Notes: generated by a model not told the origin, from the letters alone. Positions 53,667 through 63,513 are shown, counted from the stretch's first letter. The stretch is DNA of 64,000 nt from Flavobacterium magnum (GCF_003055625.1 NZ_CP028811.1:1984001-2048000); one strand, 5' to 3'. Numbers and translations are program-made.

Positions 53667-54296
53667 ATGAACGATTCTAACAAGGCCGCCGCCGTATTCA
53701 ACAAGCATGCGCAAAGGTACCAGGAGAAGTACATGGATATGGACCTTTATGACGGTACGCTGGACCTGTTCTGCGGAAGCGTGGAAAAACAGAACCCCGC
53801 AATCCTTGATGTGGCCTGCGGACCCGGCAATATCAGCAGGTATATACTGCGGAAACGCCCTGATTTTAATGTTCTGGGTATCGACTTGGCTCCGAATATG
53901 ATTGCGCTCGCAAAAGGCAATATTCCGGATGCGGCCTTCCGCGTGATGGATTGTCTCGACATCCTGGAACTGAACGCAAAATTCGACGGGATCATTTGTG
54001 GGTTTATATTCCCGTACCTTTCGATGGAACAGGCCTCTCAATTTGTTACCGATGCGGCGTCAATGCTTCATGTTGATGGAATCCTGTACATCAGCACGAT
54101 GGAGAACGATTATTCGGCCTCGAAGTGGCAACTGTCGTCTGATGGGGAGGACGGAATTTTCCAGCATTTCTACCGTGCAGACGACATTACGGGTATGTTG
54201 GAATCCGCGGGCCTCACGATTCTTCACGTGCAGCGGGTTGATTTTCCAAATCCTGACGGGGTAACTACAGATATGATTATCATTGCAAAAAAATAA
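53667..54296 (+). CDS. Class I SAM-dependent methyltransferase
   Basis: 209 residues from the ATG at 53667, 1 bp after the MFS stop; a longer in-frame reading overlaps the transporter gene and is not supported. The SAM site is I-L-D-V-A-C-G-P-G-N-I-S (motif I, about 46-57), followed by G-I-D-L-A-P-N-M (motif post I). The methylated substrate is unknown. The tight spacing to the exporter gene suggests the two act on the same compound (inference). Confidence 0.88.
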   Translation: MNDSNKAAAVFNKHAQRYQEKYMDMDLYDGTLDLFCGSVEKQNPAILDVACGPGNISRYILRKRPDFNVLGIDLAPNMIALAKGNIPDAAFRVMDCLDILELNAKFDGIICGFIFPYLSMEQASQFVTDAASMLHVDGILYISTMENDYSASKWQLSSDGEDGIFQHFYRADDITGMLESAGLTILHVQRVDFPNPDGVTTDMIIIAKK

Positions 54297-54320
54297 AAGC
54301 CCGCATGTAGCGGGCTTTTG
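54296..54320. terminator. Bidirectional terminator between convergent genes
   Basis: AAAAGCCCGC (54296-54305) with GCGGGCTTTT (54311-54320), loop ATGTA; it serves the methyltransferase gene on plus and the small exported protein gene on minus. Confidence 0.85.
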
Positions 54321-54325
54321 CTTAA

Positions 54326-54574
54326 TTACTTGTTTCTTTTCCTTGGCGGAACAGCGACGCTGTCTTTGGCCATTCCCTTGTCCTGGCGCATACGCCGCTT
54401 GCGTTCATCGACAACCGAGTCTTCTTTTTTGGTACCGCCTTTCATATCGGCATTGGTGCGCGGCTGCTCGCTTTTCTTTGTGTCCGGCATTTTCCGGGTT
54501 GCCGTGGTGTCGGTCTGAGCCGATGCGTATCCGAAAGCGAAAAATGCCATCGTCGTTACAATCAGTCTTTTCAT
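54326..54574 (-). CDS. Small exported basic protein
   Basis: 82 residues from the ATG at 54574. Signal peptide (M-K-R-L, then a hydrophobic core, ends A-S-A-Q). The mature part of about 62 residues is highly polar with many Lys, Arg, Asp and Thr (D-E-R-K-R-R-M-R-Q-D-K), probably disordered. No family recognised. An upstream in-frame start at 54619 would hide the signal peptide. Confidence 0.65.
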   Translation of the reverse strand: MKRLIVTTMAFFAFGYASAQTDTTATRKMPDTKKSEQPRTNADMKGGTKKEDSVVDERKRRMRQDKGMAKDSVAVPPRKRNK

Positions 54575-54702
54575 AGCGTGTGATTTTGAAGTTTGTTTTA
54601 CGGGCTTTCCGTAACACAAATTTCAAGATTCACATTATCAATTGTTTATGACATTCCGCCATATGGTTACGGAATTTTCATTTAACCCAGCTCGTGAAGG
54701 TT

Positions 54703-56835
54703 TTATTTATTGTTGTCGATGATGTAATTAAGCACTTTGGTCATCAGGTGTACACGGTCTTTGCCCAACACGTTGTGTTTGTGCATCGGGTACGCGAAGA
54801 AATCGACCTGCTTGCCGGCCTCGATGAATTTTTTAAGCAACGCGAAATTCTGCTGCATTACAACCACATCATCGCTAGTACCGTGAATCAGCAGGAGTTT
54901 GCCTTTGAGTTTTTCGACGTGGTTCAGCGTGCTCGCCTCATCAAAACCGCCCTGATTTTCGGCGGGTGTGTCCATGTAGCGTTCGCCGTACATTACTTCG
55001 TAATATTTCCAGTCAGTGACCGGGCCTCCCGCCACACCAACGTTGAATGTGCCCGCTTTCCTGAGCATCAACGAGGTCGTCATGAATCCGCCATAGCTCC
55101 AGCCGTGTACCGCGAGCCGGCTGCCATCGACATACGGCAGTGATTTGAGGTATTCCACCCCTTTAAGCTGGTCTTCCATTTCGTTTACACCGAGTTTTCC
55201 GTGAATCACTTTTTCGAATGCGACGCCCCTGTTTTCAGAGCCGCGATTGTCGACCGTAAACACAAGGTAACCCTGTTCAGCCATCCAATACATCCAGAGA
55301 TTCGCGCCGTCGAGATACGAATTGGTTATCATCTGCGCGTGTGGGCCACCGTAAACATAAACCATAACGGGATATTTTTTATTCGGGTCAAAATGGCTGG
55401 GCTTAATCAGCCTGGTGTATAAATCGGTAGTGCCGTCAGCCGACTTGATCGTCCTGATTTCAGCCGAACCGATAGTGTATCCTTCATATTTATTGCTGCT
55501 TGCCAACAGCGTTTTGGCTTTGCCTGATTTGTCATACAACAATGATCTGGAAGGGGTGGTGTGGTTGGAGTATTCGTCGAAAAACCAGCTGTCGTCACTG
55601 TTCGCCGCGAAGGTGTGAACGCCGTCATCCTTTGTAAGCAACGTCTGCTTCCCTTTCAGATCCACTTTGTATACAAGCATGTTGGTCGGATTTGGACCAG
55701 TGGCGTAAAAATACACTTCGTTGCCGGCGCGGTTCGCACCGATGATGTCTTTGGTCACAAACTTGTTCTGCGTAAGCTGTCGGATCAGTTTTCCGTCAAT
55801 GCTGTAATAATTGAGGTTGTTGAACCCGTCCTTTTCACTGATCCAGATGAAGTTTGATGATTTCGGATCAGGGAAAAACGCAGGGTGTTCCGGCTCGACC
55901 CAACTGTCATTCTGTTCATGCAGCAGCGTGCGCACGAAATTTCCGGTTTGGGCGTCGTAGAGGTTCAGGTGCATGTCGTTCTGGCCACGGTTGAGCTCCG
56001 CAATGACGACGTATTTTTCGTCCGGTGTCCAGGACAGGTTGGTCAGGTAATCGTCGGGTTTGCCTTTTGGTGTAATAAATACAGTCTTCCCGCTGATAAG
56101 GTTGTAAATGCCGACGCGAGGCTTCTCACTTTGCTGTCCAATCATCGGGTATTTGATATTGACGAGTTTACCCGGCGTTTCATTGATGTCAAGCAAAGGG
56201 TAATCGGCTACGTCGTTCTGGTCTTTTTGATAAAAAGCCAACAGGTTTGATTTCGGCGACCAGAAAATGCCGCCTTCAATCCCAAATTCATTCCGCGCAA
56301 AAAACTGCCCCGAAACGATGTCTTCGTCAGTCTCATTGGTTATCGCGATTTTTTTTCCGCCGGCGTCTAAAATGAAAAGATTGTTTTTTTCGGTAAATGC
56401 AATAGCCGATTTCTTACCATCGAACGTCATATTTTCTGCCTCTTCGGGCAACTCAGAGGTCTTTTTGCCGGTTTTGGAAACCACATCGTACTGATAATAT
56501 TTGTTTCCGTCCGTGATGAGCATCGTATTGGCATTCCTGAATGAAACGCCTGCGAAATTCTTCAGGCTGGTACCCAAAGATTTATTGAGGTCAGACAGTG
56601 AGAGGAATTCTGAGGCCTGAGTGTTTTTGCCGCTGGCTGTCATCAGCTTGCGGGCGCTGTCTTCGAAATACACGTATTTGTCAGTGTCGGGAATCCATTG
56701 GAATCCCAATAATTTATCGGCGCGGAACTGCCGGTTTTGTTGCATCACAGCGTCTTCAAGTGAAATGGTTTTTTGAGAAATGGCTGTGAGTGGCAGCAAG
56801 ACTACGAACAGCGACAATAATTTTTTGTACCTCAT
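54703..56835 (-). CDS. Exported S9-family prolyl peptidase (DPP-IV type)
   Basis: 710 residues. A signal-peptide-like N-terminus (residues 1-20) precedes an eight-bladed propeller region of about 420 residues. The alpha/beta-hydrolase domain contains the serine elbow H-G-W-S-Y-G-G-F-M (about residue 588), Asp in G-T-S-D-D-V-V and His in M-H-K-H-N-V near the C-terminus. W-M-A-E-Q-G-Y and D-N-R-G-S-E-N-R-G are typical of DPP-IV. It would remove X-Pro dipeptides from peptides in the periplasm. Confidence 0.92.
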   Translation of the reverse strand: MRYKKLLSLFVVLLPLTAISQKTISLEDAVMQQNRQFRADKLLGFQWIPDTDKYVYFEDSARKLMTASGKNTQASEFLSLSDLNKSLGTSLKNFAGVSFRNANTMLITDGNKYYQYDVVSKTGKKTSELPEEAENMTFDGKKSAIAFTEKNNLFILDAGGKKIAITNETDEDIVSGQFFARNEFGIEGGIFWSPKSNLLAFYQKDQNDVADYPLLDINETPGKLVNIKYPMIGQQSEKPRVGIYNLISGKTVFITPKGKPDDYLTNLSWTPDEKYVVIAELNRGQNDMHLNLYDAQTGNFVRTLLHEQNDSWVEPEHPAFFPDPKSSNFIWISEKDGFNNLNYYSIDGKLIRQLTQNKFVTKDIIGANRAGNEVYFYATGPNPTNMLVYKVDLKGKQTLLTKDDGVHTFAANSDDSWFFDEYSNHTTPSRSLLYDKSGKAKTLLASSNKYEGYTIGSAEIRTIKSADGTTDLYTRLIKPSHFDPNKKYPVMVYVYGGPHAQMITNSYLDGANLWMYWMAEQGYLVFTVDNRGSENRGVAFEKVIHGKLGVNEMEDQLKGVEYLKSLPYVDGSRLAVHGWSYGGFMTTSLMLRKAGTFNVGVAGGPVTDWKYYEVMYGERYMDTPAENQGGFDEASTLNHVEKLKGKLLLIHGTSDDVVVMQQNFALLKKFIEAGKQVDFFAYPMHKHNVLGKDRVHLMTKVLNYIIDNNK

Positions 56836-57223
56836 GGATTTCGTTTTTATGACTTTTACTTTGTATTACAAAACAGGAGTTTGTTACACGCTAAAACGGA
56901 TTGGTGCTGCTGTCGGAAGAGCACGCGTATCGGCAGCGGCTCAGTACGTGGATTTTACCCTTGGCAAAGCCATTTCAAACCAAAATTTCGCCTGCTTCAG
57001 AAAGACGGCGTCAACGATGCGTCAGTGTAACGGTTCCTGCTTTTTCAGCATCACAAACGGATTCGAAGCACACAACAGCGAGCGGGACAGTTTGGGGCTC
57101 CCATCAGGTTTTCCATAGTAAAAACCGTCTGAGCCCTGCTGGCGACGACCGCAACCATTTTTTAGCATCCGAAAATTCGCGCTGCTTATTCCTGGTGACC
57201 TATCTGATAATTTTCGCTTCAGG
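56836..57223. other. Intergenic region without a gene
   Basis: These 388 bp lie between the cphA 3' end and the start of the S9 peptidase gene, which is transcribed the same way. Short open frames exist in several phases, but none has a recognisable protein pattern or a promoter. I see no structured element or repeat; the peptidase promoter must lie near 56840-56880. Confidence 0.5.
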
Positions 57224-59842
57224 TCAGGCTTCCTCGTTCTCCTTGTCCAGGTGTTCCTGCACGATTTCGATCGCATTGGTGATGACGTCGCTCAGCGCGG
57301 TAATAAAAGTGCCTTCTTCGGCAATATTCATCGCATGCTTGATCGCATCGGTTTCCTTGTTGATGATTTCGTAAGTGATGTTCCTGCCGGATTCCGCGAT
57401 TCCCTCCATAATCAGGTTGATGATTTCTTCCTCGCTGCGACCGCGCAGGTGTTTTTCCTGACGGATGATGATGTGATCGAACATGCGTGCGGCAATCTTG
57501 GCGCATTCACGGATGTCCTCGTCGCGCCTGTCACCCACGCCGGCGATAATTCCGATTTTTTTATTCGCTTCGACGCTCGACAGGTAATCCTCAACGCCCT
57601 TGTAACCCGACGCATTGTGGGCAAAATCGATCAGTACTTTGAAACGCTTGAATTCAAATATGTTCATACGGCCGGGCGTTTGCGCGACACTCGGAATAAA
57701 GGTTTGCAGGGAAATGCTGATGTCCTCGGTCTTAAATCCGTAAAGGTATCCTGCCAGGGTCGCTGCCAGGGCATTGGCAATCATGAATTTAGCCTTTCCG
57801 CCCAAGGTCAGGGGGACGTGTGTGGCGCGCTCGACACGGATTTTCCATTCCCCTTTCTTAATGGTAATGAATCCATTTTCATACACAGCTACGGTTTTTC
57901 CTTCCTTGCTGCATTTTTTTATCAGCTCATTTTCCTCGTCCATACTGAACCAGGCCACATTACAGTGGAGTTCCGATGCGATTTTAACGCATTGCGCATC
58001 CTCCGCATTCAGGATTGCCCAACCGTCTTTCTTGACGCTCTTAACAACCGTGCTTTTCACGCGGGCGAGGTCGTCCAGCGTGTGGATGTCGCTCAGTCCG
58101 AGGTGGTCTTCCTGTATGTTCGTGATGATGGCGATATCGCAGCGGCTGAAGCCAAGCCCAGACCTCAGGATACCACCACGGGCAGTTTCAAGCACGGCAA
58201 ATTCGACTGTTGGGTCTTTCAGGATGTACTCAGCGCTGATGGGTCCGGTCGTATCGCCTTTTTCCATCATGTGGTTTTGGATATAAATGCCGTCCGATGT
58301 GGTAAAACCGACCTTATAACCATTATTTTTTACCATATGGGCCAACAAACGTGTGGTCGTCGTTTTACCATTCGTACCCGTTATCGCGATGATTGGGATG
58401 CGGCTTGGTTTTCCGGGTGGGTACAGCATGTCAATTACAGGGGCAGCTACGTTTCTGGGCAATCCTTCTGAAGGCGCGAGGTGCATACGGAATCCAGGTG
58501 CTGCGTTCACCTCCAGAATACAGCCGCCGTTCTCCTTTAATGGTTGCGTGAGGTTTTCTGCCATGATATCGACGCCGCAAATGTCGAGCCCGATAACGCG
58601 TGAAATCCTTTCGGCAAGGAAAATATTTTCAGGGTGCATCATATCGGTGACGTCTACTGAAGTCCCTCCTGTACTCAGGTTAGCCGTTGACTTCAGGTAT
58701 ACGATCTCGCCGTTTTTTGGGACGCTGTCCAGGGAATACTTTAATTTCTCGAGTAAGTCCAGCGTGTCACGGTCCACATCAATCTGTGTAAGGACATTTT
58801 CATGGCCATAACCGCGCCTCGGATCCCGATTGGTCTCATCAATGAGTTGCTGAATGGTGTCCTGTCCGTTGCCGATCACATGCGCAGGCACCCTTTTTGC
58901 CGCGGCCACAAGTTTATTGTCGATGACCAGGACACGGAAATCGAAGCCGGTAATGAACTTCTCCACGATTACGCGACGACTGTATTTTTGGGCGTAAATC
59001 AGGCCGGCTTTCGCGTCTTCAAGTGTATTGACGTTGATCGAAGCTCCTTTGCCATGATTGCCGTCCAGGGGCTTGATGACAATCGGGTACCCTATTTTAT
59101 TGATGGTATTTTCCAGATCGGCTTCGTCCACGCAGATGCTGCCACTGGCGACAGGGATTGAGGCGAGTTCGAGCATGCGTTTGGTCTCTTCCTTATTGCA
59201 GGCGATGTCCACAGCTATATTGCTGGTTTTCTGTGTAATGGTGGCCTGAAATCGCATTTGATTTACCCCATATCCGAGCTGGACCAGTGAATTGGTTCCC
59301 AGCCTGATCCAGGGGATGTCACGGGCAACGGCTTCTTCCACGATGCTGCCGGTACTTGGACCGAGGCGTACGCGTTCGCGGATTTCACGCATTTTCTGGA
59401 TATCGGCTTCAAGGTCGTACTCGGTGCCGGCGATCAGGGCTTCGGAAATATGTACCGCCGATTCCGCAGCGAAAAGTCCGACATTTTCCTCAGTATAACT
59501 AAAAACAACATTATAAATTCCGGGCGTTTTGGTTTCGCGCGTGCGCCCGAAGCCGGTTTCCATACCCGCAAGCGTCTGGATTTCCAAAGCAATGTGCTCA
59601 ATCACATGGCCCATCCACGTACCCCTTTCTATGCGGGAGAAAAAGCCGCCGGGCACGCCTTCTGAACAACGGTGTTCTATCAGGGACGGTAGCAAACGCT
59701 CTATCCGCTCACGGAAACCGTCAATCTTATTGGTTGGGAATTGTTCCATCTCTTCCAGGTCGAGTCGCATCTGGATGAGTTTTTTTCTTTGGACACTCCA
59801 TATATTCGGCCCGCGGAGCGCCTGCACTTTTAGTATTTTCAT
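57224..59842 (-). CDS. cphA: Cyanophycin synthetase
   Basis: 872 residues, full length. An N-terminal domain of about 160 residues comes first. The ATP-grasp domain (about 215-480: P-I-V-I-K-P-L-D-G-N-H-G-K-G, V-E-K-F-I-T-G-x-D-F-R, E-V-N-A-A-P-G-F) adds Asp. The Mur-ligase-like domain (from about residue 490: G-T-N-G-K-T-T-T-T-R, T-N-I-Q-E-D-H-L-G, D-F-A-H-N-A) adds Arg. The enzyme builds the storage polymer multi-L-arginyl-poly-L-aspartate in the cytosol. It is divergent from cphB across 235 bp of AT-rich DNA. Confidence 0.95.
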   Translation of the reverse strand: MKILKVQALRGPNIWSVQRKKLIQMRLDLEEMEQFPTNKIDGFRERIERLLPSLIEHRCSEGVPGGFFSRIERGTWMGHVIEHIALEIQTLAGMETGFGRTRETKTPGIYNVVFSYTEENVGLFAAESAVHISEALIAGTEYDLEADIQKMREIRERVRLGPSTGSIVEEAVARDIPWIRLGTNSLVQLGYGVNQMRFQATITQKTSNIAVDIACNKEETKRMLELASIPVASGSICVDEADLENTINKIGYPIVIKPLDGNHGKGASINVNTLEDAKAGLIYAQKYSRRVIVEKFITGFDFRVLVIDNKLVAAAKRVPAHVIGNGQDTIQQLIDETNRDPRRGYGHENVLTQIDVDRDTLDLLEKLKYSLDSVPKNGEIVYLKSTANLSTGGTSVDVTDMMHPENIFLAERISRVIGLDICGVDIMAENLTQPLKENGGCILEVNAAPGFRMHLAPSEGLPRNVAAPVIDMLYPPGKPSRIPIIAITGTNGKTTTTRLLAHMVKNNGYKVGFTTSDGIYIQNHMMEKGDTTGPISAEYILKDPTVEFAVLETARGGILRSGLGFSRCDIAIITNIQEDHLGLSDIHTLDDLARVKSTVVKSVKKDGWAILNAEDAQCVKIASELHCNVAWFSMDEENELIKKCSKEGKTVAVYENGFITIKKGEWKIRVERATHVPLTLGGKAKFMIANALAATLAGYLYGFKTEDISISLQTFIPSVAQTPGRMNIFEFKRFKVLIDFAHNASGYKGVEDYLSSVEANKKIGIIAGVGDRRDEDIRECAKIAARMFDHIIIRQEKHLRGRSEEEIINLIMEGIAESGRNITYEIINKETDAIKHAMNIAEEGTFITALSDVITNAIEIVQEHLDKENEEA

Positions 59843-60077
59843 AAACTTGGTTGGTTTGTTTTTGTTTTGAGGTGTTAATCAAAGCAGTATGAAATCAATT
59901 TGGGAAGTTTGGGGTTTTCGTTAAAAAATTCACGATATAATGGCAACTAAAATAATTTTTTTGCCGAACTAATCAAAATTTAATCATCAAAATATGGAAT
60001 TATTTCCGGCTGGTTAAAAAGGGAAAATTTTTTTTCGCCAAAATTGCATACTTTAACTTTTTGGCTATTTTTACAAA

Positions 60078-60977
60078 ATGAAGATACGAGGAAAATTAAT
60101 TATTATAGGTGGTGCGGTGGATAAAGGCAGTTTTACGGAAACAGACCTGGACCGGAATGCGGCCAACAACCTGAATTTTTTTGAAACGGGTATCCTCAAA
60201 AGGATACTTAATGAATCAAAACACAAATCCGATTCGCGGATTGAAGTCATCACTACGGCTTCAAAAATCCCGAAGGAAATCGGACCGGAATACGTAAAGG
60301 CACTGCATTATCTGGGTGCCAAGAACGTCGATGTGCTTGACCTCGATAAGCGCGAAATGGCGATGCAGCCTGAATACCTCGAGCGCCTGCGCAATGCCGA
60401 TGTCGTGATGTTTACCGGTGGAGACCAACTGCGGCTCACTTCGATTTTAGGGGGTACACCTTTTCACGATCTGTTGCTTGAGAAATATTATAACGAAGAT
60501 TTTATTTACGCAGGAACGTCAGCGGGTGCTGCTGCGGCTTCCAACAATATGATTTATCAGGGAAGCAGTTCCGAAGCCCTGCTGAAAGGTGAGGTCAAAA
60601 TCACCAGCGGCCTCGGGCTGATCGACGGCGTGATCATTGACACGCATTTCGTGCAGCGCGGCAGAATCGGACGTCTGTTTCAGGCGGTTGTCGGGAATCC
60701 AAAGGTTTTGGGCATTGGGCTTGGAGAAGATACCGGACTGTTGATTAAAAACAACACGGAAATGGAAGCGATCGGCTCCGGACTGGTCATTCTCGTCGAT
60801 GGCCGGGAAATCAAGGATACCAATCTCACACAGGTTGAGCTCGGTCAACCCATTTCCATCAGCCACCTCGTCACGCACGTCATGAGCAAGTACGACACCT
60901 TTGACCTCAAGACCCATAAAATGCACATCCAGTCCTCGCAATACGCTGAAAAACTGCAATTCCTTTCAGACGATTAA
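60078..60977 (+). CDS. cphB: Cyanophycinase
   Basis: 299 residues. It is a serine exopeptidase of the S51 family with a dipeptidase-E-like fold; the nucleophile Ser148 lies in Y-A-G-T-S-A-G-A-A-A. F-T-G-G-D-Q-L-R-L near 112-120 and I-D-T-H-F-V-Q-R-G-R-x-G-R-L (His) are the other hallmark segments. It releases beta-Asp-Arg dipeptides from cyanophycin. No signal peptide, so it works on intracellular polymer. The gene for the dipeptide-cleaving enzyme starts 3 bp after its stop. Confidence 0.94.
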   Translation: MKIRGKLIIIGGAVDKGSFTETDLDRNAANNLNFFETGILKRILNESKHKSDSRIEVITTASKIPKEIGPEYVKALHYLGAKNVDVLDLDKREMAMQPEYLERLRNADVVMFTGGDQLRLTSILGGTPFHDLLLEKYYNEDFIYAGTSAGAAAASNNMIYQGSSSEALLKGEVKITSGLGLIDGVIIDTHFVQRGRIGRLFQAVVGNPKVLGIGLGEDTGLLIKNNTEMEAIGSGLVILVDGREIKDTNLTQVELGQPISISHLVTHVMSKYDTFDLKTHKMHIQSSQYAEKLQFLSDD

Positions 60978-60980
60978 CTT

Positions 60981-61823
60981 ATGAAAATCATCATTCACGG
61001 CGGATTTTTTTCCGAATCCTCGACCAGCCACGAAACCAAAGTGGCGAAGCAACAGGCATTAATCCGTATTGCGAAACAATCCTACGATTATCTTAAGACC
61101 CATTCGGCCGTAGAATCGGCCGTGTTTGCGGTTTCCCTGCTCGAAGATGATGCACTGTTCAATGCAGGTATCGGCTCACAGATCCAGAGCGACGGGAAAA
61201 TCCGCATGAGTGCCGCGTTGATGGATGGGACTACACAAAAAATGAGCGGCGTGATCAATATAGAGGACACGAAGAATCCCATACTGGTAGCGCAGCGGCT
61301 GCAGGATTACGATGACAGGATTTTAGGCGGAAGCGGTGCGACATTATTCGCGCGAAAACAGGGTTTTGAAGCTTTTTCTACTGAAATCCCTCAGCGCCGC
61401 GCGGAGTACGAAGCCAAATTGAAGGCAAGCGGAAAAGGCACCGTCGGTTGTGTGGCTTTAGACGAAAACGGAAACCTGGCAGCCGCCACTTCAACCGGTG
61501 GCAAGGGTTTTGAAATGCCCGGCAGGATTTCAGATTCGGCTACAGTAGCGGGGAATTACGCCAATGCATATTGCGGCATCAGCCTTACCGGTGTGGGCGA
61601 AGACATCGTCAGCAACGCCACTGCCGCTAAAATCGTTACCCGTGTCACTGATGGCTTTTCTTTACGCGACGCTTTTGCAAAAACCTTCACTGAGCTTAAA
61701 GCATATGATGGTTTTGCAGGTGCCATCGGGATTGACCGACTTGGCAATATATGCCACCAGGATTCGCACCCGAGTATGGTTTTCGCCAGTTTTGACGGAG
61801 AGCGTACCGAAGTATTTAATTAG
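60981..61823 (+). CDS. Isoaspartyl peptidase/asparaginase (Ntn hydrolase)
   Basis: 280 residues, slightly short for the family. The autocleavage site is G-K-G-T-V-G-C-V-A-L-D, with the new N-terminal Thr154 as nucleophile, followed by T-S-T-G-G-K. N-A-G-I-G-S appears near residue 61, where related enzymes have NAGxG. The precursor splits into two subunits. The enzyme cleaves isoaspartyl dipeptides such as beta-Asp-Arg, finishing cyanophycin breakdown to aspartate and arginine. It is coupled to cphB by a 3-bp gap. Confidence 0.92.
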   Translation: MKIIIHGGFFSESSTSHETKVAKQQALIRIAKQSYDYLKTHSAVESAVFAVSLLEDDALFNAGIGSQIQSDGKIRMSAALMDGTTQKMSGVINIEDTKNPILVAQRLQDYDDRILGGSGATLFARKQGFEAFSTEIPQRRAEYEAKLKASGKGTVGCVALDENGNLAAATSTGGKGFEMPGRISDSATVAGNYANAYCGISLTGVGEDIVSNATAAKIVTRVTDGFSLRDAFAKTFTELKAYDGFAGAIGIDRLGNICHQDSHPSMVFASFDGERTEVFN

Positions 61824-62056
61824 TTGCCGGGGGGGACGTCTCAAACCGAGTTACCGATTCCCAACCAATTTTCTTTCAGGAAACAGCGGAGAAAGCCGCG
61901 AACGTCATTAGGACATCCGCGGCTGGTTTATACTACAGATTTTATAAAAGTCGGAGAATCTTCGGTTTTTTGAGCTGTCGGGGTTTATGACTTACACACG
62001 ACAACGTTATGGCCGAAGCGTTCCGGAGCGAATGCATTTCAGAAAAGTAACCGCTG

Positions 62057-62818
62057 CTATAAGGAAAAGCCTCCCGATGCCTCAATCCTCTGGGCATTGA
62101 CCCAACGGCCTTCTTCAGAGCAAAGGAAAGCCACCACACCTCCGATATCCTCCGGCAATCCGACGCGTCCCAAAGCGGTTTGTGCCGCCACGAACGCATT
62201 CAGTTCCGCGTTATCGCGCACCTGTCCACCCCCGAAATCGGTCTCAATGGCGCCCGGCGCAATGACATTTACCCTGATCTGTCTGGTTCCAAGTTCTTTC
62301 GCGAGGTATTTGGTGAGCGTTTCAATGCCACCTTTCATTGTCGCATAGGCAGCATAGCCGGGCAGGGTAAAGCGCGCGAGTCCGGTAGAGACGTTCACAA
62401 TTCCGCCGCCATCATTCATTAAGCGAAACGCGTGCTGCGTCATGAAAAAGGTGGCTTTCAGGTGGACATTCACCATGGTGTCAAATTGCTCCTCCGTTGT
62501 TTCGGCAAATGGCGTATGAAGTCCGATCCCGGCATTATTAATGAGAAAATCAAAAGTCTGCGCGCCAAAATGATCCTGCAGTAATTTGGATACCGAATTA
62601 AAAAAAGAAGTAAAGGATTTCGAATCCGCGACGTTTAAAGGTAATGCGGCCGCCCGCTGTCCCAGAAGTTCTATTTCTTTTACGGTGTCAAGCGCTTCCG
62701 CCTCCTTGGTGAGGTAGGTAAGGATGATGTCATTTCCTTTTTTTGCCAACGCCAGCGCCATACTTTTTCCGAGCCCGCGGCTCCCGCCGGTTACCAGTGC
62801 AATCTTATGAAGTGCCAT
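62057..62818 (-). CDS. Short-chain dehydrogenase/reductase
   Basis: 253 residues, classical SDR size. The cofactor motif is T-G-G-S-R-G-L-G (about 9-16). N-N-A-G near 92, S-T-G-L in the catalytic-serine region and Y-A-T-M-K (catalytic Tyr and Lys, about 160-164) follow. The pattern resembles glucose/ribitol dehydrogenase and 3-oxoacyl-ACP reductase types; the substrate is unknown. It is preceded in the divergent sense by an AraC-type gene at 62948 on the same strand and may be controlled by it (inference). Confidence 0.88.
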   Translation of the reverse strand: MALHKIALVTGGSRGLGKSMALALAKKGNDIILTYLTKEAEALDTVKEIELLGQRAAALPLNVADSKSFTSFFNSVSKLLQDHFGAQTFDFLINNAGIGLHTPFAETTEEQFDTMVNVHLKATFFMTQHAFRLMNDGGGIVNVSTGLARFTLPGYAAYATMKGGIETLTKYLAKELGTRQIRVNVIAPGAIETDFGGGQVRDNAELNAFVAAQTALGRVGLPEDIGGVVAFLCSEEGRWVNAQRIEASGGFSL

Positions 62819-62947
62819 ATTTTTAATAGTTAAAGATTAAGGCACAAATGTAAGGGCGGAGTAGGCGCGAAAAATGATGAAGACTTCAGTATTTTAACAG
62901 AGGCAAATACGACCCGGCCGGACTTTTATGAAATTGCCGTACCGTTC

Positions 62948-63322
62948 TTAGCCTGCAGCCTTCCGATATTGCAGCGGCGTGATCCCGCACATCCCTTTAA
63001 AAAATTTGATAAAATTCGTAGGCTCATCATAGGCAAATATCAAGGCAATGTCTGCGACCGACGCATCGGTGTCGCGCAAAAGCCTTTGTGCTTCCCGCAG
63101 AATGGCTTCTTCCATGAAATCGCAGGGTGACTTGCCGGTGGTGAGCTTCAGCGTATTGGTGAGGTGCCCGGGGTGGATGAACAGCTTTTCTGCAAATTTG
63201 GAGGAAGACATGCGGTAGTTTGCTTTTCCGGCGAAAAGTTCGGCCAAATGCGCTTCATAGAGCTGAAGGAAGTCGGCGGTAATCTCATCTTTGCGGGATA
63301 ATATCTTCTTTGGTATGGGCAT
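62948..63322 (-). CDS. Short AraC-family DNA-binding protein
   Basis: 124 residues. It is essentially only the AraC HTH domain: a first helix-turn-helix (S-S-S-K-F-A-E-K-L-F-I-H-P-G-H-L-T-N-T-L-K) and a second (S-V-A-D-I-A-L-I-F-A-Y-D-E-P-T-N-F-I-K-F-F-K-G-M-C-G-I-T-P). The ligand domain seen in most AraC proteins is missing, so it may respond to its own abundance or a partner. It lies 129 bp upstream of the SDR gene on the same strand. Confidence 0.85.
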   Translation of the reverse strand: MPIPKKILSRKDEITADFLQLYEAHLAELFAGKANYRMSSSKFAEKLFIHPGHLTNTLKLTTGKSPCDFMEEAILREAQRLLRDTDASVADIALIFAYDEPTNFIKFFKGMCGITPLQYRKAAG

Positions 63323-63513
63323 AATTCAAGGTCAAATGTAACACAATCTGGCTGCAGTTGTCTGAGTGGGAGATAGGCAGGCAAAGTGATAAGGCCAATG
63401 TGGATAATTGGAAAATCTTACCGAATACCCATTAGCCAAACCTGAAGATGATACACTTTTTTTTCGCCGTACCGTTGTTTTGAAATTCAAACTCTGCGTT
63501 CACAGCCGGGAAT

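Noticed and set aside
56780..57118. 112-codon plus-strand frame in the gap before cphA
   Set aside because: It begins inside the S9 peptidase gene on the other strand, has no family pattern, and its hydrophobic part comes from antisense signal-peptide sequence.
57251..58471. 406-codon plus-strand frame opposite cphA
   Set aside because: Antisense to a well-supported cyanophycin synthetase; its composition is unlike a real protein and no promoter is visible.
61894..61930. AGCCGCG/CGCGGCT hairpin downstream of the isoaspartyl peptidase gene
   Set aside because: The stem is good but the loop is long and no clear T run follows on either strand, so I did not list it as a terminator.
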